Source: Gammaproteobacteria bacterium
GTDB lineage: Bacteria > Pseudomonadota > Gammaproteobacteria > UBA6429 > Thiohalophilaceae
Assembly (NCBI GenBank): GCA_029880425.1
Contig: JAOUOK010000065.1
Coordinates: 1-7,714 of the forward strand
Length of the DNA: 7,714 bases
Direction: 5' to 3'
The notes under the pieces were generated by a model. It was not told the origin of the DNA, searched no databases, and worked only from the letters and a program-made list of their open reading frames with translations. A program made the position numbers and the translations under genes. Positions 1 through 6,534 of this stretch are shown here, one piece after another. The stretch's first letter is position 1; each line of letters opens with the position of its first letter.

Positions 1-609
1 TGACTGGAACGGCATCAGGGTCAGCTCACCCATGAAACCACCCACACCCTTCATCTTGAAACTATAGAACAAGACCAGGAAGAATACCGAGAAAGCCATA
101 CCAATGGTGGCATTAGGATCTGTTGACGGTACGATCTTCATATATACATGATGGGGATCCATTCCAAAGAATGTTGCACCTACCCAGCCTGACAAATGGG
201 GAATCCAGTCAACCGGGACCAGGTCCATCAAGTTCATCAGGAAAATCCAGACAAATACGGTTAACGCAAGCGGCGCAACCATGTCATTTTTTGCGGTAAA
301 TGAACCACGTACACTGGTTTGTACAAACTCAACCAGCATTTCTACAAAATTTTGGAAACCAGAAGGTGTATCTGCAGTTGCTTTTTTTGCTGCTTTGGCA
401 AAGAAATACAAAAATACGAAACCGGTAATAAGGGACCACAACATGGTATCAACATGAATCGCCATAAAACCCATTGATTTGGCTTCAGCTGCAGTCTGAG
501 CAAAGCCCCATTGTCCAGCTTGTTCATGACCTTCAGGAAATTGGCCATAAGTCCAGTTTGTTAAGTGATGCTTAATATAATCTGCAGAAGTAATTGCTTC
601 GCTTGCCAT
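1..609 (-). CDS. atpB: ATP synthase F0 subunit a, N-terminal part (cut by window edge)
   Basis: This is the membrane a subunit of the F1F0 ATP synthase, which forms the proton half-channels against the c ring. The reading frame is open from the ATG at 609 to base 1, giving 203 codons; the E. coli protein has 271 residues, so about a quarter is missing. Visible family features are the MASE start, the DYIKHHLTN segment, IAVHVDTM-like IHVDTM before the first membrane helix, KKAT after it, APLALTVFVWIFLMNLMDLVPVDW in the middle (given here only as a landmark), and FYSFKMKGVGGF followed by ELTLMPF at the cut. The essential channel arginine (Arg210 in E. coli) lies beyond the edge and cannot be checked. 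The ribosome binding site is weak (AGG about 12 bases upstream). It follows atpI by 57 bases, so it is probably in the same operon, with atpE expected next to the left. Confidence 0.97.
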   Translation of the reverse strand, partial: MASEAITSADYIKHHLTNWTYGQFPEGHEQAGQWGFAQTAAEAKSMGFMAIHVDTMLWSLITGFVFLYFFAKAAKKATADTPSGFQNFVEMLVEFVQTSVRGSFTAKNDMVAPLALTVFVWIFLMNLMDLVPVDWIPHLSGWVGATFFGMDPHHVYMKIVPSTDPNATIGMAFSVFFLVLFYSFKMKGVGGFMGELTLMPFQS

Positions 610-650
610 TGTGATTACTAACCTAAAAAATTTTTAAAAAAACTGTTTAT

Positions 651-683
651 TAACAAGGTGTCAATTTTATTTACGCCTTGTTA
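651..683 (-). promoter_or_regulatory. Hairpin at the atpI-atpB junction
   Basis: The arms TAACAAGG and CCTTGTTA are perfect 8 bp complements (plus-strand 651-658 and 676-683). The minus-strand transcript could add one more G-C pair beyond a C-A mismatch. The atpI stop codon sits in the loop. A run of seven T begins 8 bases after the hairpin on the minus strand, which is farther than usual for an intrinsic terminator. It could act as a weak attenuator or as an mRNA processing or stability element that sets AtpI apart from the abundant downstream subunits. The structure is read from sequence; the role is inference. Confidence 0.4.
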
Positions 684-1095
684 CACCATAGCTAGTGCGG
701 CTAAACCAAAACGCCAATTGGGCAACAACAAAACCAGACAAAACGCCTGCGGGTGTTAACTTTAACCAACCCAGCCCTAATGCGAGTAACACGATTACCA
801 ACACAAAACGTAAAAAGATACCTTTAAATAACTCCACTGAATTTACTGTATTTTCAGCAGGTCTATTTAAGTCAGTTTGTGTCGCAATCCTTAGCCGCCA
901 ACCAAAAAAACTTGTGCTGGCTATGATAATGGCCCCGCCGTATAGCGTTGCCCAAAAATAACTATGACTTTTGACCAGGGAAAGTATCACCGCGGTGAGG
1001 ATAACCAGGCCAAGTTGAACCAGAAGAATCTTTCGAAGTGTGTGGTCAAATGCGCTGTTTGATAGCGATTGCATTTTAAAAATGAAACTCTCCAC
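667..1095 (-). CDS. atpI: ATP synthase subunit I (AtpI-like assembly protein)
   Basis: AtpI is a small inner-membrane protein encoded first in many atp operons; in studied bacteria it helps assemble the c ring or supports Mg/ion supply and is not part of the final enzyme. The frame gives up to 142 residues with four predicted membrane helices, at about 23-41, 47-66, 92-111 and 115-132, joined by a polar loop around residues 67-90. The family is poorly conserved, and the call rests mainly on length, topology, the RKILLVQLGLVI start (compare RKLLLVQL in E. coli) and position before atpB. The start is uncertain. The GTG at 1095 has no convincing ribosome binding site. The ATG at 1074, eight codons in, has GGAGAG 13 bases upstream and gives 135 residues, closer to the E. 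coli length of about 126. I lean to 1074 but list the longest frame. Confidence 0.88.
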   Translation of the reverse strand: MESFIFKMQSLSNSAFDHTLRKILLVQLGLVILTAVILSLVKSHSYFWATLYGGAIIIASTSFFGWRLRIATQTDLNRPAENTVNSVELFKGIFLRFVLVIVLLALGLGWLKLTPAGVLSGFVVAQLAFWFSRTSYGVTRRK

Positions 1096-1142
1096 ACCAC
1101 CAGAATTAAATTAACGATGCTCTATAGGCTCAAAGCGCGCGA

Positions 1143-1171
1143 ATTATAGTCGAGGCATCAATTAGGGTCAA
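1143..1171 (-). promoter_or_regulatory. Sigma-70 promoter of the atp operon
   Basis: On the minus strand the -35 box is TTGACC (1171-1166, 5 of 6 to consensus) and the -10 box is TATAAT (1148-1143, 6 of 6), separated by exactly 17 bases. The expected transcription start is near 1135, 40 to 61 bases upstream of the two possible atpI starts. The stretch right after the -10 box is TCGCGCGC, an unusually GC-rich discriminator in an AT-rich region. GC-rich discriminators are typical of promoters under stringent (ppGpp) and growth-rate control, so such control of ATP synthase is plausible here. The boxes are directly visible; the regulation is inferred. Confidence 0.88.
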
Positions 1172-1208
1172 TAAATTGTTTAATAACCCAATAAAATACA
1201 AGGAATAT

Positions 1209-1260
1209 AAGCACTTAATAAAATATTAATATAGTATATTAGTACTTAATGAAATAATAA
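1209..1260. repeat. Two imperfect 21 bp direct repeats around a 15 bp palindrome
   Basis: The repeats at 1209-1229 and 1240-1260 match at 17 of 21 positions (shared core ACTTAAT then AAATA) and are offset by 31 bases, close to three helical turns. Between and overlapping them, TAATATA-G-TATATTA (1227-1241) is a perfect palindrome with one central base. The array lies 38 to 89 bases upstream of the atp -35 box. This layout would suit a dimeric DNA-binding protein or an upstream promoter element. The region is so AT-rich that chance similarity is possible. Confidence 0.5.
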
Positions 1261-1465
1261 CAAGAAACAGAGAAGGTTAATTGAATATTAATTAAGTTTT
1301 TTTCGTTAAAAATTAGTTATCAAATTCATTACTTAACATAATCTATGAGATTTATGGCTTTTTAAGCATTTTTGTAATCCTAATAAAATGCCATTAACCA
1401 TTTTTTAATCGTGATATGTGGATCTATAATTTTTTTAATTAAGGTTTAAAACTTAAGAAAGGGAA

Positions 1466-2374
1466 TTATTTTATGTGTTCTAAAATGCCGTCAAGTTCAT
1501 CAATACTATTATAATGTATCAGCATTTTACCTTTACCCTTGTTTCCATGCTGAAAAACGACTTTAGCCCCCAGCTTTTCAGATAACTCGTCCTGTAATCG
1601 CTTAGTATCTGGATCTAAACCCGTTTTTTCAGCTTTCTCAGGTTCAGGTTTATTTAATCGACGAACCAGCTGTTCAGTTTCACGTACAGATAGTCCTTTA
1701 TGCGCTACTTCCCTTGCCGCTTGTAACTGCTTGGCGCCCTGCAAACCTAAAATTGCTCGCGCATGACCCATTTCAAGTTGACCATCTTCAAGCATATGTT
1801 GCACATCAATTTCTAAAGTTAATAAGCGTAAAAGGTTAGAAACTGAAACGCGTGAACGACCCACCGCATCAGCCGCTTCTTGGTGAGTTAACCCAAACTC
1901 TTCAACCAGGCGCACCAATGCTTTTGATTCTTCAAGAGGATTGAGTTCCTGGCGTTGAATATTTTCAATTAAGGCAATGGCCATTGTTTCTTGATCAGAG
2001 ATATCACGAACAATAGCGGGAATTTCATGTAACTCAGCAAGCTGTGCGGCGCGCCAACGACGCTCACCCGCCACTAACTCATACTGGCCCGGGGTTGCGG
2101 ATAGTGGACGTACAACAATCGGTTGCACCACACCCTGAGCTTTAATTGAATCAGCTAATTCTTGTAAGGCATCAAGATTAAAATTAGTTCGAGGCTGAAA
2201 ACGGCCACGTTGAATAACATCAATAGCAAGATGTTGAAATTCTGCATTGGGATCGGTGTTAACAGATTCAGCCATTGCGGATTCCGTTGCCGAAGGCATG
2301 TCATCTTTTAAACTTGACGCACCAGAACCCAGTAAGGCTTCAAGCCCTTTACCTAATCCACGTTTTTTAACCAT
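1466..2374 (-). CDS. parB: Chromosome-partitioning protein ParB (parS-binding CTPase)
   Basis: ParB binds parS sites near the origin, loads and slides as a CTP-dependent clamp, and stimulates the ParA ATPase to segregate new origins. The 302 residues have the full family layout. The N-terminal KKRGLGKGLEALLG (3-16) is the ParA-contacting tail. The CTP-binding region includes GVVQPIVVRP (81-90), GERRWRAAQLA (103-113) and ENIQRQELNPLEE (137-149). The helix-turn-helix spans about 165-185 (QEAADAVGRSRVSVSNLLRLL region), followed by GHARAILG (203-210). A basic, charged linker near 240-255 leads to the C-terminal dimerisation domain (255-302). The ATG at 2374 gives the canonical MVKKRGLGKG start, so the start is secure although the ribosome binding site (AAGGCGAAG) is only fair. 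The gene follows parA by 41 bases and is almost certainly co-transcribed with it. No complete parS site is visible in the window. Confidence 0.98.
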   Translation of the reverse strand: MVKKRGLGKGLEALLGSGASSLKDDMPSATESAMAESVNTDPNAEFQHLAIDVIQRGRFQPRTNFNLDALQELADSIKAQGVVQPIVVRPLSATPGQYELVAGERRWRAAQLAELHEIPAIVRDISDQETMAIALIENIQRQELNPLEESKALVRLVEEFGLTHQEAADAVGRSRVSVSNLLRLLTLEIDVQHMLEDGQLEMGHARAILGLQGAKQLQAAREVAHKGLSVRETEQLVRRLNKPEPEKAEKTGLDPDTKRLQDELSEKLGAKVVFQHGNKGKGKMLIHYNSIDELDGILEHIK

Positions 2375-2415
2375 TTGAAACTTCGCCTTAACCTACTTGT
2401 ATTAAAATCGCTAAA

Positions 2416-3207
2416 TTAAGCGCTCGCACCAATTAATGTTGAATTTTCATCATTACGCAATATTTCACCCGCTAAAGCCAGGTAGGCGAGGGCACCACGC
2501 GATGATTTATCATAATTCAACACGGGAATACCATGACTCGGTGCTTCAGCCAAACGTACATTACGCGGAATAATGGTGCGATATACCTTTTTTGGAAAAT
2601 GCAGCAGTAATTGACCAGAAACATCATTTGCAAGATTATTACGTGGGTCATACATGGTACGAAGTAAACCTTCAATTTGGAGACCTGGATTTACCGAGCT
2701 ACGAATACTTTCAACGGTTTCCATTAAGGCAGATAAACCTTCTAATGCATAGTATTCACATTGCATAGGAATCATGACTGAATTTGCTGCTACTAATGCA
2801 TTTAAAGTGAGCATATTCAAAGAAGGCGGGCAGTCTATTAATATATAATCATATTGATCTCTTACATCCGCTAATGCATCGCGTAGTTTGCGTTCACGAT
2901 TTGGCATTTCCATTAATGCCACTTCAGCTGCCGTTAAGTCGCCATTACCCGGTAAGATATGATATTTAACTTCATCATTTTTAATAACTAAATCCGCCAG
3001 GCTTACCTCACCTAGCAATAATTCGCATGTCGTTGCACCCACATCATTTTTATCAATCCCACTCCCCATGGTGGCATTGCCCTGTGGGTCGAGATCAATA
3101 AGTAAAACATTACGATGCGTTGCAGCCAGGGATGCTGCAAGATTAATACAAGTCGTCGTTTTCCCTACGCCGCCTTTTTGATTAGCAATAGCAATAATCT
3201 TGCTCAT
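2416..3207 (-). CDS. parA: Chromosome-partitioning ATPase ParA (Soj type)
   Basis: ParA is a deviant Walker ATPase that binds nucleoid DNA as an ATP dimer and pulls ParB-parS complexes apart; it also influences DnaA in some bacteria. The 263 residues are typical of the short chromosomal Soj form without the N-terminal helix-turn-helix of plasmid ParA. Visible motifs are the deviant Walker A KGGVGKTT (11-18, with the signature Lys11), the A' motif LLIDLDPQGNAT (35-46), the Walker B segment YDYILIDCPP (119-128, Asp125), and IPRNVRLAEAPSHGIPV near residues 214-230, a conserved Soj segment. The ATG at 3207 has GGGAG 8 bases upstream, a good ribosome binding site. It lies 48 bases after rsmG and 41 before parB, in one probable operon. 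Confidence 0.98.
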   Translation of the reverse strand: MSKIIAIANQKGGVGKTTTCINLAASLAATHRNVLLIDLDPQGNATMGSGIDKNDVGATTCELLLGEVSLADLVIKNDEVKYHILPGNGDLTAAEVALMEMPNRERKLRDALADVRDQYDYILIDCPPSLNMLTLNALVAANSVMIPMQCEYYALEGLSALMETVESIRSSVNPGLQIEGLLRTMYDPRNNLANDVSGQLLLHFPKKVYRTIIPRNVRLAEAPSHGIPVLNYDKSSRGALAYLALAGEILRNDENSTLIGASA

Positions 3208-3255
3208 TCAGACCACTCCCTTTTAATAATTTAGTATGGTGGTATATATGAAGAA

Positions 3256-3897
3256 TTACTTAACGATTCTAATTTCCAGTAAGTGCCTTTCTTCATCAAG
3301 CCCAGGCACTCTTATTATATGGTTCTCTTCAATAATATAATTTGAAGGCAAACCTTCTATTTCAGCAACCGGGTTGGTTCCTTTCATTGCCAAAAATACT
3401 CCATCACCGGCTAATAAATGCGCTGTCTGCTCCACCATGTTCCCAATTGCTGAATAAGCACGGGTTATTATAGTGTCAAAAGCCTCTGGAGATTGAAAAT
3501 TTTCTACTCTCGACTGTACCACAATTACATTAGATAACTCGAGCTCTGAAATCGCTTGAGTGACAAATCTTGTCTTTTTATTATTGCTATCTAACAAGGT
3601 AAATTCGTGATTGGGAAAAACCGTGGCAAGAACAACACCAGGCAAACCTGCGCCAGTTCCAACATCTAAGACATGTTTTCCCCGAAGATAAGTACAAATC
3701 GATAAACTATCAAGGATATGACGGGTAACCATTTGAGCAGGATCACGTACCGCGGTGAGATTATAAGTTTTATTCCACTTATCCAGTAATTCTACATACT
3801 TTATTAAAATAGCTTGCTGTTTATCATCAACAGGTTGCAGCAGATTTAACTGCTGCAGCCCGTTAGATAAAATTGTTGATAAATTACTCTGTTTCAC
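3256..3897 (-). CDS. rsmG: 16S rRNA (guanine527-N7)-methyltransferase RsmG
   Basis: RsmG (GidB) uses S-adenosylmethionine to methylate N7 of G527 in the 530 loop of 16S rRNA; loss gives low-level streptomycin resistance in several bacteria. The 213 residues match the usual length (207 in E. coli). The N-terminal helical part contains LLDKWNKTYNLTAVRDP (37-53) and RHILDSLS (59-66). The SAM-binding motif I is VLDVGTGAGLPG (76-87), followed by LLDSNNKKTRF (101-111), the TRA segment (145-147), MKG (171-173) and ERHLLEI (203-209). The start is GTG at 3897. Its Shine-Dalgarno-like GAAGAG lies only 3 bases upstream, so initiation may be weak or coupled to the DUF302 gene, which stops 16 bases before. 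No alternative ATG exists upstream in frame. Confidence 0.97.
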   Translation of the reverse strand: MKQSNLSTILSNGLQQLNLLQPVDDKQQAILIKYVELLDKWNKTYNLTAVRDPAQMVTRHILDSLSICTYLRGKHVLDVGTGAGLPGVVLATVFPNHEFTLLDSNNKKTRFVTQAISELELSNVIVVQSRVENFQSPEAFDTIITRAYSAIGNMVEQTAHLLAGDGVFLAMKGTNPVAEIEGLPSNYIIEENHIIRVPGLDEERHLLEIRIVK

Positions 3898-3913
3898 AAA
3901 CTCTTCATGCTTC

Positions 3914-4372
3914 TTATTTGTTCCCGGTTGCCACGTTAGTCAACTTATTCAGAGCACCCGTCATTTTTTTAACAACTGCAACCCGGTCACCAATCTTATG
4001 ACGATTCGCAATATACTGGGGATCATTATAAGTTAACCAAACCTGTCCTGCCTTATCTTTCCAGGCCAAAGCTTTCATCGGTAGATCAATCCCGGCAGTT
4101 TGTTCACTGGTAAAAAAATGACTGCCCATTTTAGGATTTCCAAAAATTAATAACTCTGTAGGGCGTAGACCAATTCCCGCCTTCTTCGCACCCGCATCAT
4201 GACTCCAGCGTGTGACTATCGTAATACCTTTTTTACGTAAAACATTTTCGAGGCGATCTAATGTTGCTTTAACACTGAAATGACTCTTTTTATTAATCAT
4301 GCCATTTTCACTGGCCATTGAGTGAACGGGAATAAGTGCGATAAAGCTTAAAAATAAAATAATACGTTTCAT
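3914..4372 (-). CDS. Exported DUF302 family protein
   Basis: This 152-residue protein has a clear signal peptide: MKR, a hydrophobic core at about 4-16, and a likely signal peptidase I site after SMA (18-20), so it is probably periplasmic. The mature part is a single DUF302 domain (about 31-145), recognised from LRPTELLIFGNPKMG (69-83), AGIDLPMKALAW (93-104) and WLTYNDPQYIANRH (112-125), all well-known family landmarks. The biochemical function of DUF302 is not established. No lipobox, membrane anchor or metal-binding Cys motif is visible; the mature protein has no cysteine. The ATG at 4372 is secure because TAAGGAG, a perfect anti-16S match, lies 6 bases upstream. It sits between mnmG (97 base gap) and rsmG (16 base gap), a pair normally adjacent. 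A role linked to those genes is not implied. Confidence 0.9.
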   Translation of the reverse strand: MKRIILFLSFIALIPVHSMASENGMINKKSHFSVKATLDRLENVLRKKGITIVTRWSHDAGAKKAGIGLRPTELLIFGNPKMGSHFFTSEQTAGIDLPMKALAWKDKAGQVWLTYNDPQYIANRHKIGDRVAVVKKMTGALNKLTNVATGNK

Positions 4373-4378
4373 AACCTT

Positions 4379-4385
4379 CTCCTTA
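4379..4385 (-). promoter_or_regulatory. Strong ribosome binding site of the DUF302 gene
   Basis: TAAGGAG on the minus strand is fully complementary to the 3' end of 16S rRNA and is spaced 6 bases from the ATG. It is the strongest Shine-Dalgarno sequence among the genes of this window and fixes the DUF302 start. It suggests the small exported protein is translated more actively than its housekeeping neighbours. Confidence 0.85.
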
Positions 4386-4404
4386 GTGTCTTTGTTATTT
4401 CCAT

Positions 4405-4419
4405 TTAGCAGACTGCTAA
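4405..4419. repeat. 15 bp palindrome upstream of the DUF302 gene
   Basis: TTAGCAG-A-CTGCTAA has perfect 7 bp arms around one central base. A one-base loop is poor for RNA folding and no T run follows on the minus strand, so an operator for a dimeric regulator fits better than a terminator. It lies 33 to 47 bases upstream of the DUF302 ATG, where a regulator could block transcription. I could not find a convincing -35/-10 pair in this 97 base gap, so an independent promoter is not proven. Confidence 0.5.
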
Positions 4420-4469
4420 GAATCGAGTTTATTCATAAAAAATCTAAGAAAACGTGATTATTTTAAAAA

Positions 4470-6386
4470 TTAGGCCTCTTTAATATTTTTGTTTGCATTT
4501 TGCACACCACCGTTACGCTTTTGTTTCTTCAAAAATACCAGTAATAATGAAATTGCAGCAGGCGTCATACCTTGAATACGGGAGGCCTGGCCAATTGTAG
4601 TAGGACGTATTTTTTTGAGTTTTTCCTGAACTTCAGCCGATAATCCTGAAATAACTGAATAATCAAATGATTCAGGAATAACCTTTTCGTTATGACGTTG
4701 TTGCTTTTCTATTTCATCACGCTGCCGCTCAATATAGCCCGAATATTTTGCCTGGATCTCCACTTGTTCAGCTACAACCGGGTCTATTTCTGGGTGTTCA
4801 GTACTCGAAAGGCTCATAAGATCCTTATAACTTACATCGGGACGACGAAGTAATTCATCTAGCCGCGCTTCTCGTGTTAAGGTTTTATTAAATACGCGTT
4901 CTTGCTCCGCTAGCGAGATATTTTCAGGACGAATAAAATTTTCATGTAAACGTTGCTGTTCTGTCACTATCGCGTTTCTTTTTGCTTCGAACTTCTGCCA
5001 ACGCTCATCATCTACCAGTCCAATCTCACGGCCTTTTTCTGTTAACCGTAAATCGGCATTATCTTCACGTAGCATCAAGCGGTACTCCGCACGTGAAGTA
5101 AACATACGATAGGGTTCCTGGGTTCCACAGGTAATCAAATCATCAATCAATACCCCAATATAGGCTTCGTCACGTCGCGGGGTCCATGATTCTTTACCTT
5201 GCACTTTAAGTGCTGCATTCATTCCCGCGATTAATCCCTGGGCTGCTGCCTCTTCATAACCTGTTGTGCCATTAATTTGTCCGGCAAAAAACAAGTTTTT
5301 CATATGCTTGGTTTCAAGTGAAGGCATCAAATCTTGTGGGTCAAAGTAATCATATTCGATTGCGTAACCGGGACGCATAATAAAAGCGTTTTCAAAGCCT
5401 TTAATTGAATGAACTAAATCAAGTTGCACATCGAACGGAAGACTTGTTGAAATACCATTTGGATAGACTTCGTGGGTACTGAGTCCTTCAGGTTCAATAA
5501 ATAGCTGATGGGAGATTTTATCAGCAAATCGTACCACTTTATCTTCAATTGAAGGACAATAGCGTGGTCCAACCCCCTCAATAACACCACTATACATTGG
5601 TGAACGATCCAAACCACCGCGAATAATGTCATGGGTTTTTTCATTGGTGTAGGTGATGTAACAACTCAACTGGTCTGGGTGATCTTCTCGCTTACCTAAA
5701 AAAGAAAATACTGGTGTCGGGGTATCACCCGGTTGTTGTTCCATTTGGCTAAAATCTATCGTTTTACCATCAATCCTGGGAGGTGTTCCAGTTTTTAAAC
5801 GCTCAACATTAAATGGCAATTCACGTAATCGGCGTGAAAGAGCATTTGATGGAGGATCACCTGCACGCCCACCTTCATAATGTGATTGCCCAATATGAAT
5901 CAAACCACCTAGAAAAGTACCTACGGTTAAAACCACGGTCTGAGCTTTGAATTTCAAACCCATTTGGGTTACCACGCCGGTGACCTGGCCATTTTCAACA
6001 ATCAAATCATCCACAGCTTGTTGGAAAAGGGTTAAGTTCTCAGTATTTTCCAGGGTTTCACGCACAGCTTGCTTATATAAAACCCGGTCAGCCTGGGCAC
6101 GCGTAGCCCGAACAGCAGGGCCCTTACTGGCATTAAGTATTCGAAACTGGATACCCGCTTTATCAATCGCCTTTGCCATTAACCCGCCAAGGGCATCAAT
6201 TTCTTTAACAAGGTGACCTTTACCAATACCACCAATTGCCGGGTTACAGCTCATTTGTCCCAAAGTTTCAATATTGTGCGATAAAAGCAGTGTAGAAACC
6301 CCCATTCGTGCGGCCGCCAACGCGGCTTCTGTACCAGCATGGCCACCACCGACAATAATCACATCAAATTGCTGCTGATAAAACAT
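4470..6386 (-). CDS. mnmG: tRNA uridine-34 5-carboxymethylaminomethyl modification enzyme MnmG
   Basis: MnmG (GidA) works with the GTPase MnmE to add the carboxymethylaminomethyl group to wobble U34 of several tRNAs, using FAD, NADH and methylenetetrahydrofolate. From the ATG at 6386 the protein has 638 residues (629 in E. coli). It shows the FAD-binding motif [15 protein letters not shown] (8-22), [17 protein letters not shown] with Cys47, [18 protein letters not shown] with the second key Cys277, a C-terminal half with [22 protein letters not shown], and the MnmE/tRNA-binding tail ending in [22 protein letters not shown] (a landmark only). Both cysteines have the E. coli numbering, which supports this start. 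The frame extends seven codons further to a TTG at 6407, but that lacks a ribosome binding site and family support. The chosen ATG has only a weak AGG about 12 bases upstream. mnmE, often adjacent, is not the neighbour here. Confidence 0.98.
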   Translation of the reverse strand: MFYQQQFDVIIVGGGHAGTEAALAAARMGVSTLLLSHNIETLGQMSCNPAIGGIGKGHLVKEIDALGGLMAKAIDKAGIQFRILNASKGPAVRATRAQADRVLYKQAVRETLENTENLTLFQQAVDDLIVENGQVTGVVTQMGLKFKAQTVVLTVGTFLGGLIHIGQSHYEGGRAGDPPSNALSRRLRELPFNVERLKTGTPPRIDGKTIDFSQMEQQPGDTPTPVFSFLGKREDHPDQLSCYITYTNEKTHDIIRGGLDRSPMYSGVIEGVGPRYCPSIEDKVVRFADKISHQLFIEPEGLSTHEVYPNGISTSLPFDVQLDLVHSIKGFENAFIMRPGYAIEYDYFDPQDLMPSLETKHMKNLFFAGQINGTTGYEEAAAQGLIAGMNAALKVQGKESWTPRRDEAYIGVLIDDLITCGTQEPYRMFTSRAEYRLMLREDNADLRLTEKGREIGLVDDERWQKFEAKRNAIVTEQQRLHENFIRPENISLAEQERVFNKTLTREARLDELLRRPDVSYKDLMSLSSTEHPEIDPVVAEQVEIQAKYSGYIERQRDEIEKQQRHNEKVIPESFDYSVISGLSAEVQEKLKKIRPTTIGQASRIQGMTPAAISLLLVFLKKQKRNGGVQNANKNIKEA

Positions 6387-6425
6387 GGAATCAAATACCT
6401 GTAACAAGATAAAATTAAGGCCGCT

Positions 6426-6454
6426 ATTGTACGTATTGCTTAAACTTTAGCCAA
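6426..6454 (-). promoter_or_regulatory. Probable sigma-70 promoter of mnmG
   Basis: On the minus strand the -35 box is TTGGCT (6454-6449, 4 of 6) and the -10 box is TACAAT (6431-6426, 5 of 6), with a 17 base spacer. Transcription would start near 6419 and give a leader of about 33 bases before the ATG at 6386. The discriminator AGCGGCC is GC-rich. This is the best promoter candidate for the mnmG - DUF302 - rsmG - parA - parB string. Confidence 0.7.
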
Positions 6455-6460
6455 TTGGCT
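6449..6460. repeat. 12 bp perfect palindrome over the mnmG -35 box
   Basis: AGCCAATTGGCT is a perfect inverted repeat whose left half on the plus strand is the complement of the -35 box. Its position would let a bound dimer compete with RNA polymerase. As RNA it would make only a 4 bp stem, so a terminator is unlikely. The operator role is inferred from position alone. Confidence 0.4.
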
Positions 6461-6525
6461 TTTTCAATTTTTTGCTCAAAAACACTGCTATTTGCAAATT
6501 TGTGTTAATTATCACGGACATAGCT

Positions 6526-6534
6526 TGTGGATAA
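6526..6534 (-). promoter_or_regulatory. Perfect DnaA box
   Basis: The minus strand reads TTATCCACA, identical to the high-affinity E. coli R1 box. It lies about 95 bases upstream of the mnmG -10 box and about 120 bases upstream of the TTG start of the divergent gene. It could let DnaA regulate mnmG or the divergent gene, or be part of a replication origin. A single 9-mer match is suggestive only, but it is in an intergenic region with AT-rich DNA next to it. Confidence 0.5.

Larger units (their letters stand above)
1096..1465. other. AT-rich intergenic spacer between parB and atpI
   Basis: This 370 base stretch contains no convincing gene. Its right two thirds are strongly AT-rich. It holds the atp promoter (1143-1171) and a repeat/palindrome array (1209-1260). 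I see no good intrinsic terminator for parB: the only stems after its stop are short and AT-dominated, for example TTAAG/CTTAA near 1440-1457, which is not followed by a U run on the minus strand. parB transcription may therefore read through into atpI or end by a Rho-dependent mechanism. No tRNA or other RNA gene is recognisable. Confidence 0.7.

Noticed and set aside
342..548. Minus-strand open frame of 68 codons
   Set aside because: It lies wholly inside atpB in another frame; the atpB frame has clear family identity.
659..664. Perfect TTGACA on the minus strand before atpB
   Set aside because: No acceptable -10 box occurs 16 to 18 bases downstream, only a T run, so an internal atpB promoter is not supported.
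695..961. Plus-strand open frame of 88 codons
   Set aside because: It is antisense to atpI, has no recognisable motif and no ribosome binding context.
1277..1303. Terminator-like TTAATT/AATTAA stem followed by G and seven T on the plus strand
   Set aside because: The stem is only A-T pairs and no plus-strand gene precedes it; on the strand that is transcribed there is no U run.
1411..1425. TGTGGATCT near 1420 resembling a DnaA box
   Set aside because: It differs from the consensus at the last two positions and lies alone just after parB.
1677..1692. Half parS-like sequence GTTTCACGT inside parB
   Set aside because: Only one half of the 16 bp palindromic parS consensus matches; the other half is not symmetric, so ParB nucleation here is unlikely.
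5087..5102. CACGTGAA core inside mnmG resembling the centre of parS
   Set aside because: The outer bases do not match the consensus on either side; about half the positions agree, as expected by chance.
5414..5644. Minus-strand open frame of 76 codons
   Set aside because: It is a frame shadow inside mnmG, whose own frame is fully conserved here.
5947..6216. Plus-strand open frame of 89 codons
   Set aside because: It is antisense to the conserved N-terminal part of mnmG and has no family features.
6387..6407. Seven-codon upstream extension of mnmG to a TTG
   Set aside because: Alignment by eye with E. coli MnmG begins at the ATG at 6386 and both catalytic cysteines then take the E. coli numbers; the TTG has no ribosome binding site.
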